This document shows positions 55,391 through 64,000 of a DNA stretch of 64,000 nt, piece by piece (within the stretch, counting starts at the first letter, position 1; the number at the start of each line of letters is the position of its first letter). A program made the translations under genes and the position numbers. Source of the DNA: Alteromonadaceae bacterium XY-R5. Its GTDB lineage: Bacteria > Pseudomonadota > Gammaproteobacteria > Enterobacterales > Alteromonadaceae. The stretch is from NCBI GenBank assembly GCA_001660395.1, contig LXWE01000002.1:1178001-1242000 (forward strand). The letters run 5' to 3'. Under the pieces are notes generated by a model that saw only the letters and a program-made list of their open reading frames with translations, made no database searches and had not been told where the DNA came from.

Positions 55391-56917
55391 TTAAGCGTCG
55401 TTCAGTTTGGCCGCAATGGCTTTTACTTTTTTCAGGTCAGCATTAACAGCTTTGGCCAGGCGTTCACCGTACTCTTTATCAGCTTTGTAGAAGTGCGCCA
55501 CCATGATGTGCTTGGTTTCTGCGTTTTTAACTTTACCCAGATCACCGGACAGGTTTTCAATCAGGTTGGTACGACCCGCATCGTCCAGCACTTCACGGTA
55601 GAACCAGCCAGCCTGAGCAAAAGGTTGCTTCTTACTGATGGCTTTTTGCTGATAGGTACCTACCAGCGGTGTTTCAGCCCATTGCGCGCTTTCCACTTCA
55701 GTGCGTGGGTCCAGGCGGCTTGGCTGATAGTTTACGTCAGACGTTTGGTGACCGATGTTACCAGCGCCGTCCTGATTCCAGTTACTTACCGCAACGCGAG
55801 GACGGTTGATTGGCAGACTCATGTGGTTTGCGCCCAAACGGTACATTTGCGTATCAGCGTATGAGAACACTCGGCCTTGCAACAGACGGTCTTCAGACGG
55901 TTCGATTCCTGGGACGATATTTGCTGGTGCAAACGCAGACTGTTCCGTTTCCTGGAAGAAGTTGTCAGGTGTGCGGTTCAGCGTCATGGTACCGACTTTC
56001 TGCTCTGGGATATTTACCCACATTTTGGTGGCATCCAGCGGGTTATAGTCAAAGTCGTTCAACTGAGACGGCTTCAGCACTTTGATATACAGATCCCATT
56101 TCGGGTAGTTGCCCTTGGCGATGTTGTCATACATGTCATGGGTAGCATGGCTGAAGTCTTTGGCTTGCATTGCTGATGCTTCTTCAGCAGTGAAGTTGCG
56201 AACACCCTGTTGAGACTTCCAGTGGAACTTGGCGTAAACCACATCACCGTTGTCATCTACCAGTTTATAAGCATGAACACCCCAACCATCGGTTTCACGC
56301 AGGTTAGCTGGCGTGCCGTAATCAGAATATACCCAGCTCAGCATGTGTGTTGCTTCAGGTACATGGCTGAAGAAATCAAAAAAGCGATTAGGATCCTGCT
56401 GGTTAGTCACTGGAGATGGTTTCAGTGAGTGCACCATATCCGGGAATTTAATCGCATCACGGATAAAGAATACTGGCAGGTTGTTACCGACTAAATCCCA
56501 GTTACCTTCAGAGGTATAGAACTTAGTTGCAAAACCGCGTGGATCACGCAGGGTTTCAGGTGAACCTTTTGAATGAATTACGGTTGAAAAACGTACGAAT
56601 ACAGGTGTTGTCTCACCTTTTTTGAACACCGCAGCTTTTGACAGGTCAGAGATATCGGCAGAAGCAACAAACTCACCGTGAACACCCGTACCACGGGCGT
56701 GAACCACACGCTCAGGGATACGCTCACGGGCAAAACGCTGCAGCTTTTGAATAGTTTGCACATCTTGCAACAGTACGCCGCCGTTTTCTCCGGCAGTGTA
56801 GGAATTTTGGTTATCACCCACAACGGCGCCATTATCACGGGTCAGGGTTTGCGCCTGCACTCCGAATGCGATCGCCATGCTGGCCACCAGGGTTGTTAAT
56901 TTCGTTCTCATCATCAT
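55391..56917 (-). CDS. katB: Exported catalase (KatB-like, clade with signal peptide)
   Basis: Monofunctional haem catalase of up to 508 aa with a Sec signal (T-L-V-A-S-M-A-I-A-F-G-V-Q-A-Q), so periplasmic. Catalytic His in R-V-V-H-A-R-G-T-G-V-H-G, Asn region near E-G-N-W-D-L-V-G-N-N-L-P-V, proximal haem Tyr in R-V-F-S-Y-A-D-T-Q-M-Y-R-L-G. Three ATGs in a row (56917, 56914, 56911); AGGA is closest to the first, so the second or third may be used. Followed by the ankyrin gene. The upstream 390 bp contain TATAAT-like sequence, but I could not define an OxyR site. Confidence 0.94.
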   Translation of the reverse strand: MMMRTKLTTLVASMAIAFGVQAQTLTRDNGAVVGDNQNSYTAGENGGVLLQDVQTIQKLQRFARERIPERVVHARGTGVHGEFVASADISDLSKAAVFKKGETTPVFVRFSTVIHSKGSPETLRDPRGFATKFYTSEGNWDLVGNNLPVFFIRDAIKFPDMVHSLKPSPVTNQQDPNRFFDFFSHVPEATHMLSWVYSDYGTPANLRETDGWGVHAYKLVDDNGDVVYAKFHWKSQQGVRNFTAEEASAMQAKDFSHATHDMYDNIAKGNYPKWDLYIKVLKPSQLNDFDYNPLDATKMWVNIPEQKVGTMTLNRTPDNFFQETEQSAFAPANIVPGIEPSEDRLLQGRVFSYADTQMYRLGANHMSLPINRPRVAVSNWNQDGAGNIGHQTSDVNYQPSRLDPRTEVESAQWAETPLVGTYQQKAISKKQPFAQAGWFYREVLDDAGRTNLIENLSGDLGKVKNAETKHIMVAHFYKADKEYGERLAKAVNADLKKVKAIAAKLNDA

Positions 56918-57305
56918 CTTCCTATAAACCTAAAAAGTCTTACTTCTTACGACTCTTTCCTGCGGGGCCTAATGTAGTTGACAGTGATAATTAGACGCTA
57001 ACAACAAAATCTGATGTTTATAATCGGATTTTCAGATTGGACGAAATAACCCAAATCCAGCATTTAGCCTCAAAGAGGCCAAACAGGTTATAAAACAGCC
57101 ATATTTTAAATAGACAAACGCCATGCACTTTAAATCTTAAATTATTGTTATATAAATATTTTGTTCTAATCATTGGTTTTCATCTCCCGCCACCTCATAT
57201 AAAGAAAAGACCTGATAATTAAATGATGAAAACATATCATCTTAATCAGTTTTCCTTAATGTATTGAATTAACTTATTCACGCAGAATGAACCTCACATA
57301 GCTAG
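56918..57305. other. Intergenic region between divergent catalase and dGTPase genes
   Basis: 388 bp of AT-rich sequence. An inverted repeat AATCTGA-N17-TCAGATT lies around 57008-57038, covering a possible catalase -10. No gene seen. Confidence 0.45.
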
Positions 57306-58649
57306 ATGGAACAAAATATGAACTGGACGACGCGCAAATTTTCTCAACACAGTCAACGCGCTGGCGATCATCGTTCCCCTTTTCAGCGCGATAAAGCCAG
57401 AATTCTGCATTCCGCCGCATTTCGACGCCTGCAGGCAAAGACCCAGGTATTAGGCGTGGGCCTGAGTGACTTTTACCGAACCCGTCTCACCCACTCCCTC
57501 GAGGTGTCACAAATTGGTCAGGGCATAGCAGCACAGCTAAAAAAGAAACAACCGGCATTAACTAAAATCCTTGAACTTAGCCCAACACTGATTGAAGCCC
57601 TGTGTTTAGGCCACGATTTGGGCCATCCGCCCTTTGGTCATGGCGGTGAAACCGCCCTGCACTATATGATGCATCAGGATGGAGGCTTTGAAGGCAATGG
57701 CCAGACGTTTCGTATCGTCACCCGCTTAGAGCCATACACCGAAAAAGATGGTATGAACCTGACCCGAAGAACCATTCTGGGATTAATCAAATATCCGGGC
57801 TTTATCGACGACTTACATGGCAAAACCAATCATTTGCATCCGTCCGGCATTCGCCCGCGTCCGGCGCAGATTCGGGCCAGTCACTGGCATCCACCCAAAG
57901 GCTTACATAACTGCGACAGAGACAGATTCGATTGGGTGATGTCGCCATTGTCAGACCAGGATCGCACGCTGTTTACCCAAACCCGCGATGGAAAGGGTGG
58001 CCATTTAGCAACCTGCTTTAAATCCTTTGATTGTTCGATTATGGAATTGGCAGATGATATCGCCTATGGCATCCATGATTTAGAAGATGCCATAGTGATG
58101 GGTCTGGTACACAAAGACGATTTTGAGGAAATGGTGTCTGAACCCGTAATGGACTTAGACATCTACTGGCTCACCGAGCATATGCAGGGCATCACGGCAA
58201 AGCTCTTTAGCCGTCATCACTATGAGCGCAAAGATGCCATAGGCGCACTGGTGAATGCCTTTATTACTGCCATCGACATTGTTGATCAGGGCGAAGACTT
58301 TGAAGAGCCAATACTCAAGTACAACGCCGCTATGCCTGAAAACTACGCCCAGGCACTGATGCTGTTCAAACGCTTTGTAATGGAAAAAGTGATCCGAAAA
58401 CCTGAAATTCAGCTGCTGCGGCACAAAGGCCAGTCATTGGTAATGGCTTTGTTTGATACATTTTCGTCCGATCCTGAACGCCTGCTGCCGGAAAATACCC
58501 GCAAACGCTGGGAAGATGCCCATGCCACAGGCAATCCACAACGGATTATCTGCGACTATATTGCCGGGATGACGGATGAATTTGCCTCTAAGCTCTATAA
58601 TAATTTATTTATGCCTAAAAGCGGCGGTTTGTACGACCATTATGGCTAA
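57306..58649 (+). CDS. dgt: dGTPase-like deoxynucleotide triphosphohydrolase (HD family)
   Basis: 447 aa. Hydrolyses dGTP or other dNTPs to deoxynucleoside and triphosphate. N-terminal R-S-P-F-Q-R-D-K-A-R-I-L-H-S-A-A-F-R-R-L-Q-A-K-T-Q-V matches the family; HD metal motif is L-C-L-G-H-D-L-G-H-P-P-F-G-H-G-G-E, third ligand in L-A-D-D-I-A-Y-G-I-H-D-L-E-D. Shorter than E. coli Dgt (505 aa), closer to the type-2 dGTPase-like branch. Two start choices (57306 or 57318); both lack a clear ribosome-binding site. It lies alone. Confidence 0.92.
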   Translation: MEQNMNWTTRKFSQHSQRAGDHRSPFQRDKARILHSAAFRRLQAKTQVLGVGLSDFYRTRLTHSLEVSQIGQGIAAQLKKKQPALTKILELSPTLIEALCLGHDLGHPPFGHGGETALHYMMHQDGGFEGNGQTFRIVTRLEPYTEKDGMNLTRRTILGLIKYPGFIDDLHGKTNHLHPSGIRPRPAQIRASHWHPPKGLHNCDRDRFDWVMSPLSDQDRTLFTQTRDGKGGHLATCFKSFDCSIMELADDIAYGIHDLEDAIVMGLVHKDDFEEMVSEPVMDLDIYWLTEHMQGITAKLFSRHHYERKDAIGALVNAFITAIDIVDQGEDFEEPILKYNAAMPENYAQALMLFKRFVMEKVIRKPEIQLLRHKGQSLVMALFDTFSSDPERLLPENTRKRWEDAHATGNPQRIICDYIAGMTDEFASKLYNNLFMPKSGGLYDHYG

Positions 58650-58748
58650 AGCGTATGTTGACCAGGCCAGCAATAATAATGACTGGCCTGGTATTTGCTC
58701 TTATATGATTAACCCGATATTGATACCAGAAAATACGACAGAGGTACT

Positions 58749-59603
58749 GTGAGCAGCACGAACCATTCCATACCCGACATTCAGGAATATCCGGAGTTCT
58801 CTGACGAGCGAGACATGACAATTTTGCCTCAGCCGCCCCTAATCGATGAGGATGAAATGGAATTACTGTTAGAAGATGAAGACGGTCAATTGGTGGGCGA
58901 CATCACTGATGCCGCAACAGACGCGACAACAGATGACCTAAATGAAGAAGAGTTTAGCCTCGAAGACCACGGTGACAATGTGTTGTCAGGTAACGACACT
59001 GTAATTCAGGACGAAGAATTTTCACTCGAAGAAGAATCCGAAACGACGATCGAAAACGCGCCCGCAAATGCTGACGCATCTGAGGATTCAGCAGGCGATG
59101 CCAGCGAAGATCACTCCAATGACGACGATAAAAACAGCAGCGATACCACAGCCAGCTTGCCTCTGGCAACAGAATCGTCTGATACAGCAATGGCATTGTC
59201 AGATATCCAGGCACAGCTAACGACCCTACAACAACAGCTTAATGATGTGATTAGCCTGTTAGGTGCGCCCCGCCCTGCGGATAAAGTTGATCCTGGCTTA
59301 TGCTTTGCCATGGCTCTTAAACTTGCCAAACAAAAGCGTCATCACCATGCGGCCCAGCAATTTCGTAAGGCCGCCCTGCATGGCCACAGTAAAGCCATGT
59401 TTTATTTGGGTATATTGTTCAGTAAAGGTCAGGGTGTGCCGCGTAGTCTGTTTCATGCCTATAGCTGGCTGTCATTAGCTGCATCGCAGCAAGTCGAGAC
59501 TGCCAGCATGGCGCTTAAAAGCATAGAACCTCAGTTGACCCAGGACGAAAGACGGGAAGCACTGAAACACGCGGCCACCCAATTTGAACAAATGCCGCTG
59601 TAA
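58749..59603 (+). CDS. Acidic protein with C-terminal SEL1 repeats
   Basis: 284 aa from a GTG start at 58749 with GAGG five to eight bases before it. The first ~150 residues are strongly acidic and low-complexity, with a repeated E-E-F-S-L-E-(D/E) motif (two copies). A short coiled coil (L-S-D-I-Q-A-Q-L-T-T-L-Q-Q-Q-L) precedes SEL1-like repeats (A-M-F-Y-L-G-I-L-F-S-K-G-Q-G-V-P-R-S-L-F-H-A-Y-S-W-L). No signal peptide or membrane segment. A scaffold for protein contacts is typical of SEL1; function unknown. Confidence 0.8.
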   Translation: MSSTNHSIPDIQEYPEFSDERDMTILPQPPLIDEDEMELLLEDEDGQLVGDITDAATDATTDDLNEEEFSLEDHGDNVLSGNDTVIQDEEFSLEEESETTIENAPANADASEDSAGDASEDHSNDDDKNSSDTTASLPLATESSDTAMALSDIQAQLTTLQQQLNDVISLLGAPRPADKVDPGLCFAMALKLAKQKRHHHAAQQFRKAALHGHSKAMFYLGILFSKGQGVPRSLFHAYSWLSLAASQQVETASMALKSIEPQLTQDERREALKHAATQFEQMPL

Positions 59604-59699
59604 TCAATGGGCCTTTTTGTCTTTTCGAAATACACATCAACGAAAGATTTCTGCGACTGCGCCTGTCTTTGTTAACGGAATAACGAAAAGGGGAATTGA

Positions 59700-60698
59700 A
59701 TGACATTCATCAGGCGCAACCGCAGCTGGCAACTACCAGATAATCAGGTCACAGACGAAAACATTTATCGCCAGCGCCGTTCGGTTCTCAAAGCCATGGG
59801 ATTTATTGGCGCGGGTTCACTGCTAAGCTCCCATCAGGCCAATGCCCTTGGCTGGTTCAGTGATGATCCTGAGCCATTTCAACAACGTGAACTGGTCTTT
59901 AGCCCAGCGGAAAAATCAACTGACACCCTCACCCCGGAACAAGTGGCGACAGGCCATAATAATTTTTACGAATTTGGCACAGGTAAAGGCGATCCCAAAG
60001 ATAACGCTCAGGGCTTTAAGGTTAATCCATGGGAGCTGGTGGTAGATGGCATGGTAGACAAGCCCCTACGCCTCGACTACGACCAGTTATATAAAATCTC
60101 AGCGCTCGAAGAACGTATCTACCGACTGCGCTGTGTAGAAGCCTGGTCTATGGTGATCCCGTGGATTGGCGTACCACTCAGCGCGTTGCTGAAACAGGCA
60201 TCCCCCACCAGCGCTGCCAAATACGTGGCCTTTGAAACCCTGTATGACCCCGAACAAATGCCCGGCCAGAGTAATCGCTTTATCGGCGGTGGGATTAAAT
60301 ACCCGTATGTAGAAGGCCTGCGGATTGATGAAGCCATGCACGACCTGACCTTTCTGAGTGTGGGCGCGTATGGCAAAACCCTGCCCCCCCAAAACGGCGC
60401 GCCAATACGTTTAGTGGTGCCGTGGAAATATGGCTTTAAAAGCATTAAATCTGTGGTGCGTATTCGCCTGACAGATCGCCAGCCACCCACCACCTGGAAT
60501 ATTCTTGCGCCACAGGAATATGGCTTTTATGCCAACGTAAATCCTATGGTGGATCATCCGCGCTGGAGTCAGGCCCGCGAACGGCGTTTATCCGGCTCAG
60601 GCCTGTTTAATCAGGATCGTATCGATACCCAGCTATTCAATGGCTATCGTGAAGTCGCCAGCTTATATCGGGATATCGACTTAACACGCTACTACTAA
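59700..60698 (+). CDS. msrP: Periplasmic methionine sulfoxide reductase, molybdopterin subunit MsrP
   Basis: 332 aa molybdenum-cofactor enzyme (YedY) that repairs oxidised methionine in periplasmic proteins. A Tat signal ([10 protein letters not shown]) precedes the SUOX-fold domain; the Mo-ligand cysteine lies in [15 protein letters not shown], and [12 protein letters not shown] and [12 protein letters not shown] follow. No msrQ (haem membrane subunit) gene follows within the window; the next gene is arsR. Its electron donor is therefore not accounted for here. Confidence 0.94.
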   Translation: MTFIRRNRSWQLPDNQVTDENIYRQRRSVLKAMGFIGAGSLLSSHQANALGWFSDDPEPFQQRELVFSPAEKSTDTLTPEQVATGHNNFYEFGTGKGDPKDNAQGFKVNPWELVVDGMVDKPLRLDYDQLYKISALEERIYRLRCVEAWSMVIPWIGVPLSALLKQASPTSAAKYVAFETLYDPEQMPGQSNRFIGGGIKYPYVEGLRIDEAMHDLTFLSVGAYGKTLPPQNGAPIRLVVPWKYGFKSIKSVVRIRLTDRQPPTTWNILAPQEYGFYANVNPMVDHPRWSQARERRLSGSGLFNQDRIDTQLFNGYREVASLYRDIDLTRYY

Positions 60699-60816
60699 CC
60701 CCAGCGGTATTCTGTTAAATCATAAGGCCAGGAATATTCGCTGGCCGTACTTTTACGTTCTGCTTTCACATACTTTCATTTTCTCGTGTTTGACACTTTC
60801 ATATTCGATATTTCAG

Positions 60817-60838
60817 ATATATGATAATTCACATATAT
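60817..60838. promoter_or_regulatory. Candidate ArsR operator
   Basis: ATATATG-N8-CATATAT perfect inverted repeat 18-39 bp before the arsR start, in the expected position for autorepression. A further TTCATATTCGATATTTCA stretch lies upstream. Confidence 0.6.
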
Positions 60839-60855
60839 GAAATGATGGATATAAC

Positions 60856-61176
60856 ATGTCGCCGCTGGATTTTTATAAATGCCTGTCGGAAGAAACCCGA
60901 CTCAAAACCCTGCTGCTCATTGCCGTACACGGTGAGCTGTGCGTATGCGACCTGCAACAGGTGCTGGGCCAAAGTCAGCCCAAGGTATCCCGCCATCTAG
61001 CCGAATTACGTAAGCACCAGTTACTCATGGATGAACGACGGGCGAAATGGGTCTATTACCGCCTGCATCCCGAATTACCCAGCTGGGCCAAAACCGTATT
61101 GCTGGATACCGCCGCGAACAACCCTGAATTTTTACCTGTCTTAAGCCAACAGGCACAAAGCTGTTGTGTTAAATAA
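60856..61176 (+). CDS. arsR: Arsenite-responsive repressor ArsR
   Basis: 106 aa winged-helix SmtB/ArsR repressor. The alpha-3 metal motif E-L-C-V-C-D-L holds the As(III)-binding cysteines; the helix-turn-helix is L-G-Q-S-Q-P-K-V-S-R-H-L-A-E-L. A Cys pair at the end (S-C-C-V) could add a third ligand. First gene of the operon arsR-arsC-arsH-acr3, with 13 bp to arsC; likely autoregulated through the repeat at 60817. Confidence 0.93.
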   Translation: MSPLDFYKCLSEETRLKTLLLIAVHGELCVCDLQQVLGQSQPKVSRHLAELRKHQLLMDERRAKWVYYRLHPELPSWAKTVLLDTAANNPEFLPVLSQQAQSCCVK

Positions 61177-61189
61177 CTGAGATCTCATC

Positions 61190-61657
61190 ATGAAAATACT
61201 CTTTATCTGCACCCATAACCGCTGTCGCAGCATTTTGTCTGAAGCCATTGCCAACCAGACTGGCAACGGCCTGTTAGATGCACGCAGTGCTGGCAGCCAG
61301 CCTGTGGGTGAAGTTCATCCATTATCCCTGCGTTACCTGCTGCAAGTTGGTTACCAGACGGATGGCCTGCGGAGTCAGTCATGGGATGAGTTTGAAGAAT
61401 TTGCCCCGGAACTGGTGATCACTGTCTGCGATTCAGCCGCCAGCGAGCCCTGCCCCGTTTGGTTTGGCAAGACCTTAGTCGCCCACTGGGGACTGGAAGA
61501 TCCCTCAAAAGTACAAGGCACCGACGAAGACATTCAGGCCGCGTTTGTAGCCACCATAAACATCATTGAAGCGCGCTGTGAGCAGCTTGCTCATGTCGCC
61601 TCATTACCAAAAGACCAATGGCCACATGCCTTAAAAGACCTCGGAGCCAGCCTGTGA
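61190..61657 (+). CDS. arsC: Arsenate reductase, low-molecular-weight phosphatase type (thioredoxin class)
   Basis: 155 aa. Nucleophile loop [10 protein letters not shown] at the N-terminus is the C-x5-R-S phosphatase loop; [13 protein letters not shown] provides further cysteines for the disulfide cascade; H-W-G-L-E-D-P holds the acid Asp. Reduces arsenate to arsenite for export by ACR3. Its stop overlaps the arsH start by four bases (GTGA). Confidence 0.92.
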   Translation: MKILFICTHNRCRSILSEAIANQTGNGLLDARSAGSQPVGEVHPLSLRYLLQVGYQTDGLRSQSWDEFEEFAPELVITVCDSAASEPCPVWFGKTLVAHWGLEDPSKVQGTDEDIQAAFVATINIIEARCEQLAHVASLPKDQWPHALKDLGASL

Positions 61658-62373
61658 ACCTGACAGATTTGTCCTTACCTAATCTCAACACCGATGAATA
61701 CAAAACGCCTTCTGGTAGTGAATTTGTGCGCGAACTCTCTACCCATAAACCTCGTATCTTGCTGATGTATGGTTCCCTGCGTCAGCGCTCTTTCAGCCGT
61801 TTAGTGGTAGAAGAATGTGCCCGCCTGTTAGTGCATATGGGCGCAGAGGTGAAAATCTTTAATCCCAGCGGATTGCCTTTGCCAGATAGCGAAGATGCCG
61901 ATCACCCCAAGGTGGCGGAATTGCGTGAACTGGTACAATGGTCAGAAGGTCAGGTCTGGTGTTCACCAGAGCGTCATGGTGCCATGACCGGCATTATGAA
62001 AGCCCAAATCGACTGGATCCCCCTTTCCATCGGCGCAGTGCGTCCAACCCAGGGCAAAACCCTGGCGGTGATGCAGGTCTGCGGCGGCTCTCAGTCATTC
62101 AATGTGGTCAATCAACTGCGAGTATTGGGCCGCTGGATGCGCATGATCACCATCCCCAATCAGTCGTCGGTGGCCAAAGCCTTTTTAGAATTTGACGACA
62201 ATGATCGCATGAAACCGTCAGGCTACTACAACCGCATCGTCGATGTGATGGAAGAGCTGATGAAATTTACGCTGCTCACCCGCGATAACAGCGCCTATCT
62301 GGTCGACCGTTACTCTGAACGGGTCGAAAGTGCAGAAGCCCTCATGCAACGTGTTAATCAACGCTCGGAATAA
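61654..62373 (+). CDS. arsH: NADPH-dependent FMN reductase ArsH
   Basis: 239 aa flavoprotein linked to organoarsenical oxidation and oxidative defence. Motifs [11 protein letters not shown] (FMN phosphate loop), [13 protein letters not shown] and G-G-S-Q-S-F are typical. I chose the GTG at 61654 overlapping the arsC stop, with GGAG upstream; an ATG at 61618 in the same frame would overlap more and lacks a ribosome-binding site. Confidence 0.93.
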   Translation: MNLTDLSLPNLNTDEYKTPSGSEFVRELSTHKPRILLMYGSLRQRSFSRLVVEECARLLVHMGAEVKIFNPSGLPLPDSEDADHPKVAELRELVQWSEGQVWCSPERHGAMTGIMKAQIDWIPLSIGAVRPTQGKTLAVMQVCGGSQSFNVVNQLRVLGRWMRMITIPNQSSVAKAFLEFDDNDRMKPSGYYNRIVDVMEELMKFTLLTRDNSAYLVDRYSERVESAEALMQRVNQRSE

Positions 62374-62380
62374 AAACACC

Positions 62381-63397
62381 ATGGGAATTTTTGAACGATA
62401 TTTATCAGTTTGGGTGGCGCTGTGTATCGCTGCCGGCGTGCTACTGGGCAATCTGATCCCTGATCTTTTCGCTGCTGTTGCGGCGCTGGAATACGCCCAC
62501 GTTAATCTGGTGGTGGCGGTACTGATTTGGCTGATGATCTACCCCATGATGATCCAGGTAGATTTCGCGGCCATAAAAGACGTGGGTAACAAGCCCAAAG
62601 GCCTGATACTCACACTGGTCATCAACTGGCTAATCAAGCCCTTTACCATGGCCGGATTAGGCTGGCTGTTCTTCGAAGGTATTTTCGCCAATCTGGTCGA
62701 CCCGCAGACCGCCAGCGAATACATTGCCGGGATGATTTTGCTCGGCGTGGCCCCCTGCACCGCCATGGTGTTTGTCTGGAGCCAGCTAACCAAAGGCGAT
62801 CCTAACTACACCTTAGTGCAGGTATCGGTGAACGACATCATCATGATATTTGCCTTCGCCCCCATCAGTGCGTTTTTACTCGGTATCAGCGATATTCAGG
62901 TGCCGTGGGAGACCCTGCTGATTTCGGTGTTACTCTATGTAGTATTGCCTTTGCTGGCCGGTGCCCTTACCCGTAAGGCGCTGGATAAAGCCGACGATCA
63001 CAGCCGCTTAAACAGTTTTGTCGCCACCATGAAACCCTGGTCAATTCTGGGCCTGCTTTCTACTGTGGTACTGCTTTTTGGCTTTCAGGCCGAGACCATT
63101 CTGGATAAGCCGTCAGTCATCATACTGATTGCCATCCCGCTACTGATCCAAACGTATGGTATCTTTGCCATCGCTTACTGGCTCGCCAAACGCATGAAGC
63201 TGAAACACAATATTGCGGCGCCAGCCTGTATGATTGGCACCTCAAATTTCTTTGAGCTGGCGGTAGCAGTGGCTATATCCTTGTTTGGTCTGCACTCGGG
63301 CGCTGCACTGGCGACCGTGGTTGGCGTACTGGTTGAAGTGCCTGTGATGCTGTCACTGGTAGCCTTTGCTAATCGCACCCGTCACTGGTTTGAATAA
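62381..63397 (+). CDS. acr3: Arsenite efflux permease ACR3
   Basis: 338 aa with ten membrane segments, bile-acid/arsenite-riboflavin transporter superfamily. The essential cysteine lies in [25 protein letters not shown] and the C-terminal [11 protein letters not shown] are conserved. Start M-G-I-F-E-R-Y-L-S at 62381, seven bases after arsH; an upstream in-frame ATG at 62330 lies inside arsH. Exports As(III) with the proton motive force. Confidence 0.95.
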   Translation: MGIFERYLSVWVALCIAAGVLLGNLIPDLFAAVAALEYAHVNLVVAVLIWLMIYPMMIQVDFAAIKDVGNKPKGLILTLVINWLIKPFTMAGLGWLFFEGIFANLVDPQTASEYIAGMILLGVAPCTAMVFVWSQLTKGDPNYTLVQVSVNDIIMIFAFAPISAFLLGISDIQVPWETLLISVLLYVVLPLLAGALTRKALDKADDHSRLNSFVATMKPWSILGLLSTVVLLFGFQAETILDKPSVIILIAIPLLIQTYGIFAIAYWLAKRMKLKHNIAAPACMIGTSNFFELAVAVAISLFGLHSGAALATVVGVLVEVPVMLSLVAFANRTRHWFE

Positions 63398-63477
63398 CGG
63401 CTTAACGCAGAGAATCCCGCTTTCACTGTATCTTTCTGATGTCGTGGCCGCACCAGCGGCCACAAAGGAATCTGCAT

Positions 63478-63972
63478 ATGCACATCGTTGCTGTTACCGA
63501 ACATAATCTGTCGGTCTATCTCAATCTGGCCCAAGCCTATGAAGCCGAGTTTTCACTGATCATGCAAAAGCCACCACAGGCGAATGGAGCCTTTGCACTG
63601 GATACAGAATTGGGCGATAGAGTGACAGGCTATTTGCTGTATGTTGATGGCATACCAGCAGGTTTAGCAGCCGTCTCTGAAACCTCGCCCAGGCAATTTA
63701 ACCTGTGCGAATTTTATGTGGTGCCCTATTTTCGCGGTAACAAAACCGGCTATGGCTTTGCGACAGAGTTGTTCTCAACCCTGGGCGGTGTCTGGCAAAT
63801 CAAACAGGTTGCCGGGGCTGAATATGCCAGCCAGTTTTGGCGCAAAGTGCTCAACCAATATACCCATGGTCATTTTGACGAAGACACCTTTTCAGATCCC
63901 AAATGGGGCGTGGTAACACGTCAGCAGTTCAGCCATCCAGCTATGAACAAAGCAAGCGCAGTTCTGGCCTAA
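63478..63972 (+). CDS. GNAT-family acetyltransferase
   Basis: 164 aa. GNAT fold with C-E-F-Y-V-V-P-Y-F-R-G-N-K-T-G-Y-G (acetyl-CoA pyrophosphate loop, R-G-N-x-x-G-Y-G) near residue 85. Start at 63478 (M-H-I-V-A-V-T-E-H) has AAAGGA seven bases upstream. It lies 80 bp downstream of acr3; acetyltransferases occur in ars loci, but whether it belongs to the operon is not shown. Substrate unknown. Confidence 0.82.
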   Translation: MHIVAVTEHNLSVYLNLAQAYEAEFSLIMQKPPQANGAFALDTELGDRVTGYLLYVDGIPAGLAAVSETSPRQFNLCEFYVVPYFRGNKTGYGFATELFSTLGGVWQIKQVAGAEYASQFWRKVLNQYTHGHFDEDTFSDPKWGVVTRQQFSHPAMNKASAVLA

Positions 63973-64000
63973 CCTGCGAGTGCGGCCCGTTTCGCCTGCC

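Noticed and set aside
1-64000. tRNA genes, CRISPR arrays, insertion sequences, prophage
   Set aside because: No cloverleaf-like tRNA, no regular repeat-spacer array and no transposase or phage gene was found by reading; a tRNAscan or Rfam search could still reveal small RNAs.

Overview
The window looks like a chromosomal stretch of a marine gammaproteobacterium of the Alteromonadales (Alteromonas / Aestuariibacter / Lacimicrobium-like). The basis is the gene content and order: an rne tail, topA, the DUF2062-comEC-msbA-lpxK-ycaR-kdsB block, astB, hrpA, zapA, large TonB-dependent receptors with an I-E-V-T-G TonB box, and two chemoreceptors. Base composition is moderate (mid-40s to about 50% G+C by eye) and fairly even. 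No rRNA, tRNA, insertion sequence, prophage or CRISPR array was seen.

Region by region. 1-28 kb is housekeeping: the 3' part of rne, a membrane diguanylate cyclase, a DUF2058 protein, topA, astB, a quinone oxidoreductase with acylphosphatase, rlmI, a PilZ protein, hrpA, a CBS-pair protein, an exported isoaspartyl peptidase, a small coiled-coil gene with zapA, a ModF-like double ABC ATPase, a short-chain dehydrogenase, the lipid A/Kdo block kdsB-ycaR-lpxK-msbA, comEC and a DUF2062 protein. A chemoreceptor follows at 28-29.6 kb.

29.9-46.7 kb is the most interesting part, and I read it as a purine (nucleoside) acquisition locus. In order it holds an exported ADA2/ADGF-like adenosine deaminase, a translationally coupled lipoprotein of unknown function, an NCS2 xanthine/urate-type permease, three tandem paralogous TonB-dependent receptors, a purine nucleoside permease (NUP)-family lipoprotein whose sequence suggests a nucleoside phosphorylase/nucleosidase fold, and a divergent pair of cytosolic adenine deaminase and AzgA-type purine permease. 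All three receptors and the AzgA-type permease have a shared 16-bp palindrome (consensus CTGACCAAGTGGTTAG) 50-80 bp upstream of their starts. Each receptor also carries a perfect EF-hand-type calcium loop beside a divergent segment. The model is outer-membrane uptake by the receptors, deamination and base release in the periplasm, base import by the two NCS2-family permeases, and adenine deamination in the cytosol.

46.8-64 kb holds a prolyl oligopeptidase lipoprotein, a second chemoreceptor, a small exported solute-binding-like protein with a TTG start, a GluP/FucP-type sugar transporter divergent from a LacI-family regulator with a palindromic operator between them, an exported catalase with an ankyrin protein (KatB-AnkB-like pair), a dGTPase-type HD hydrolase, an acidic SEL1-repeat protein, MsrP without MsrQ, and an arsenic resistance operon (arsR, arsC, arsH, acr3) followed by an acetyltransferase. 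Functions are from sequence recognition only; no database search was run.
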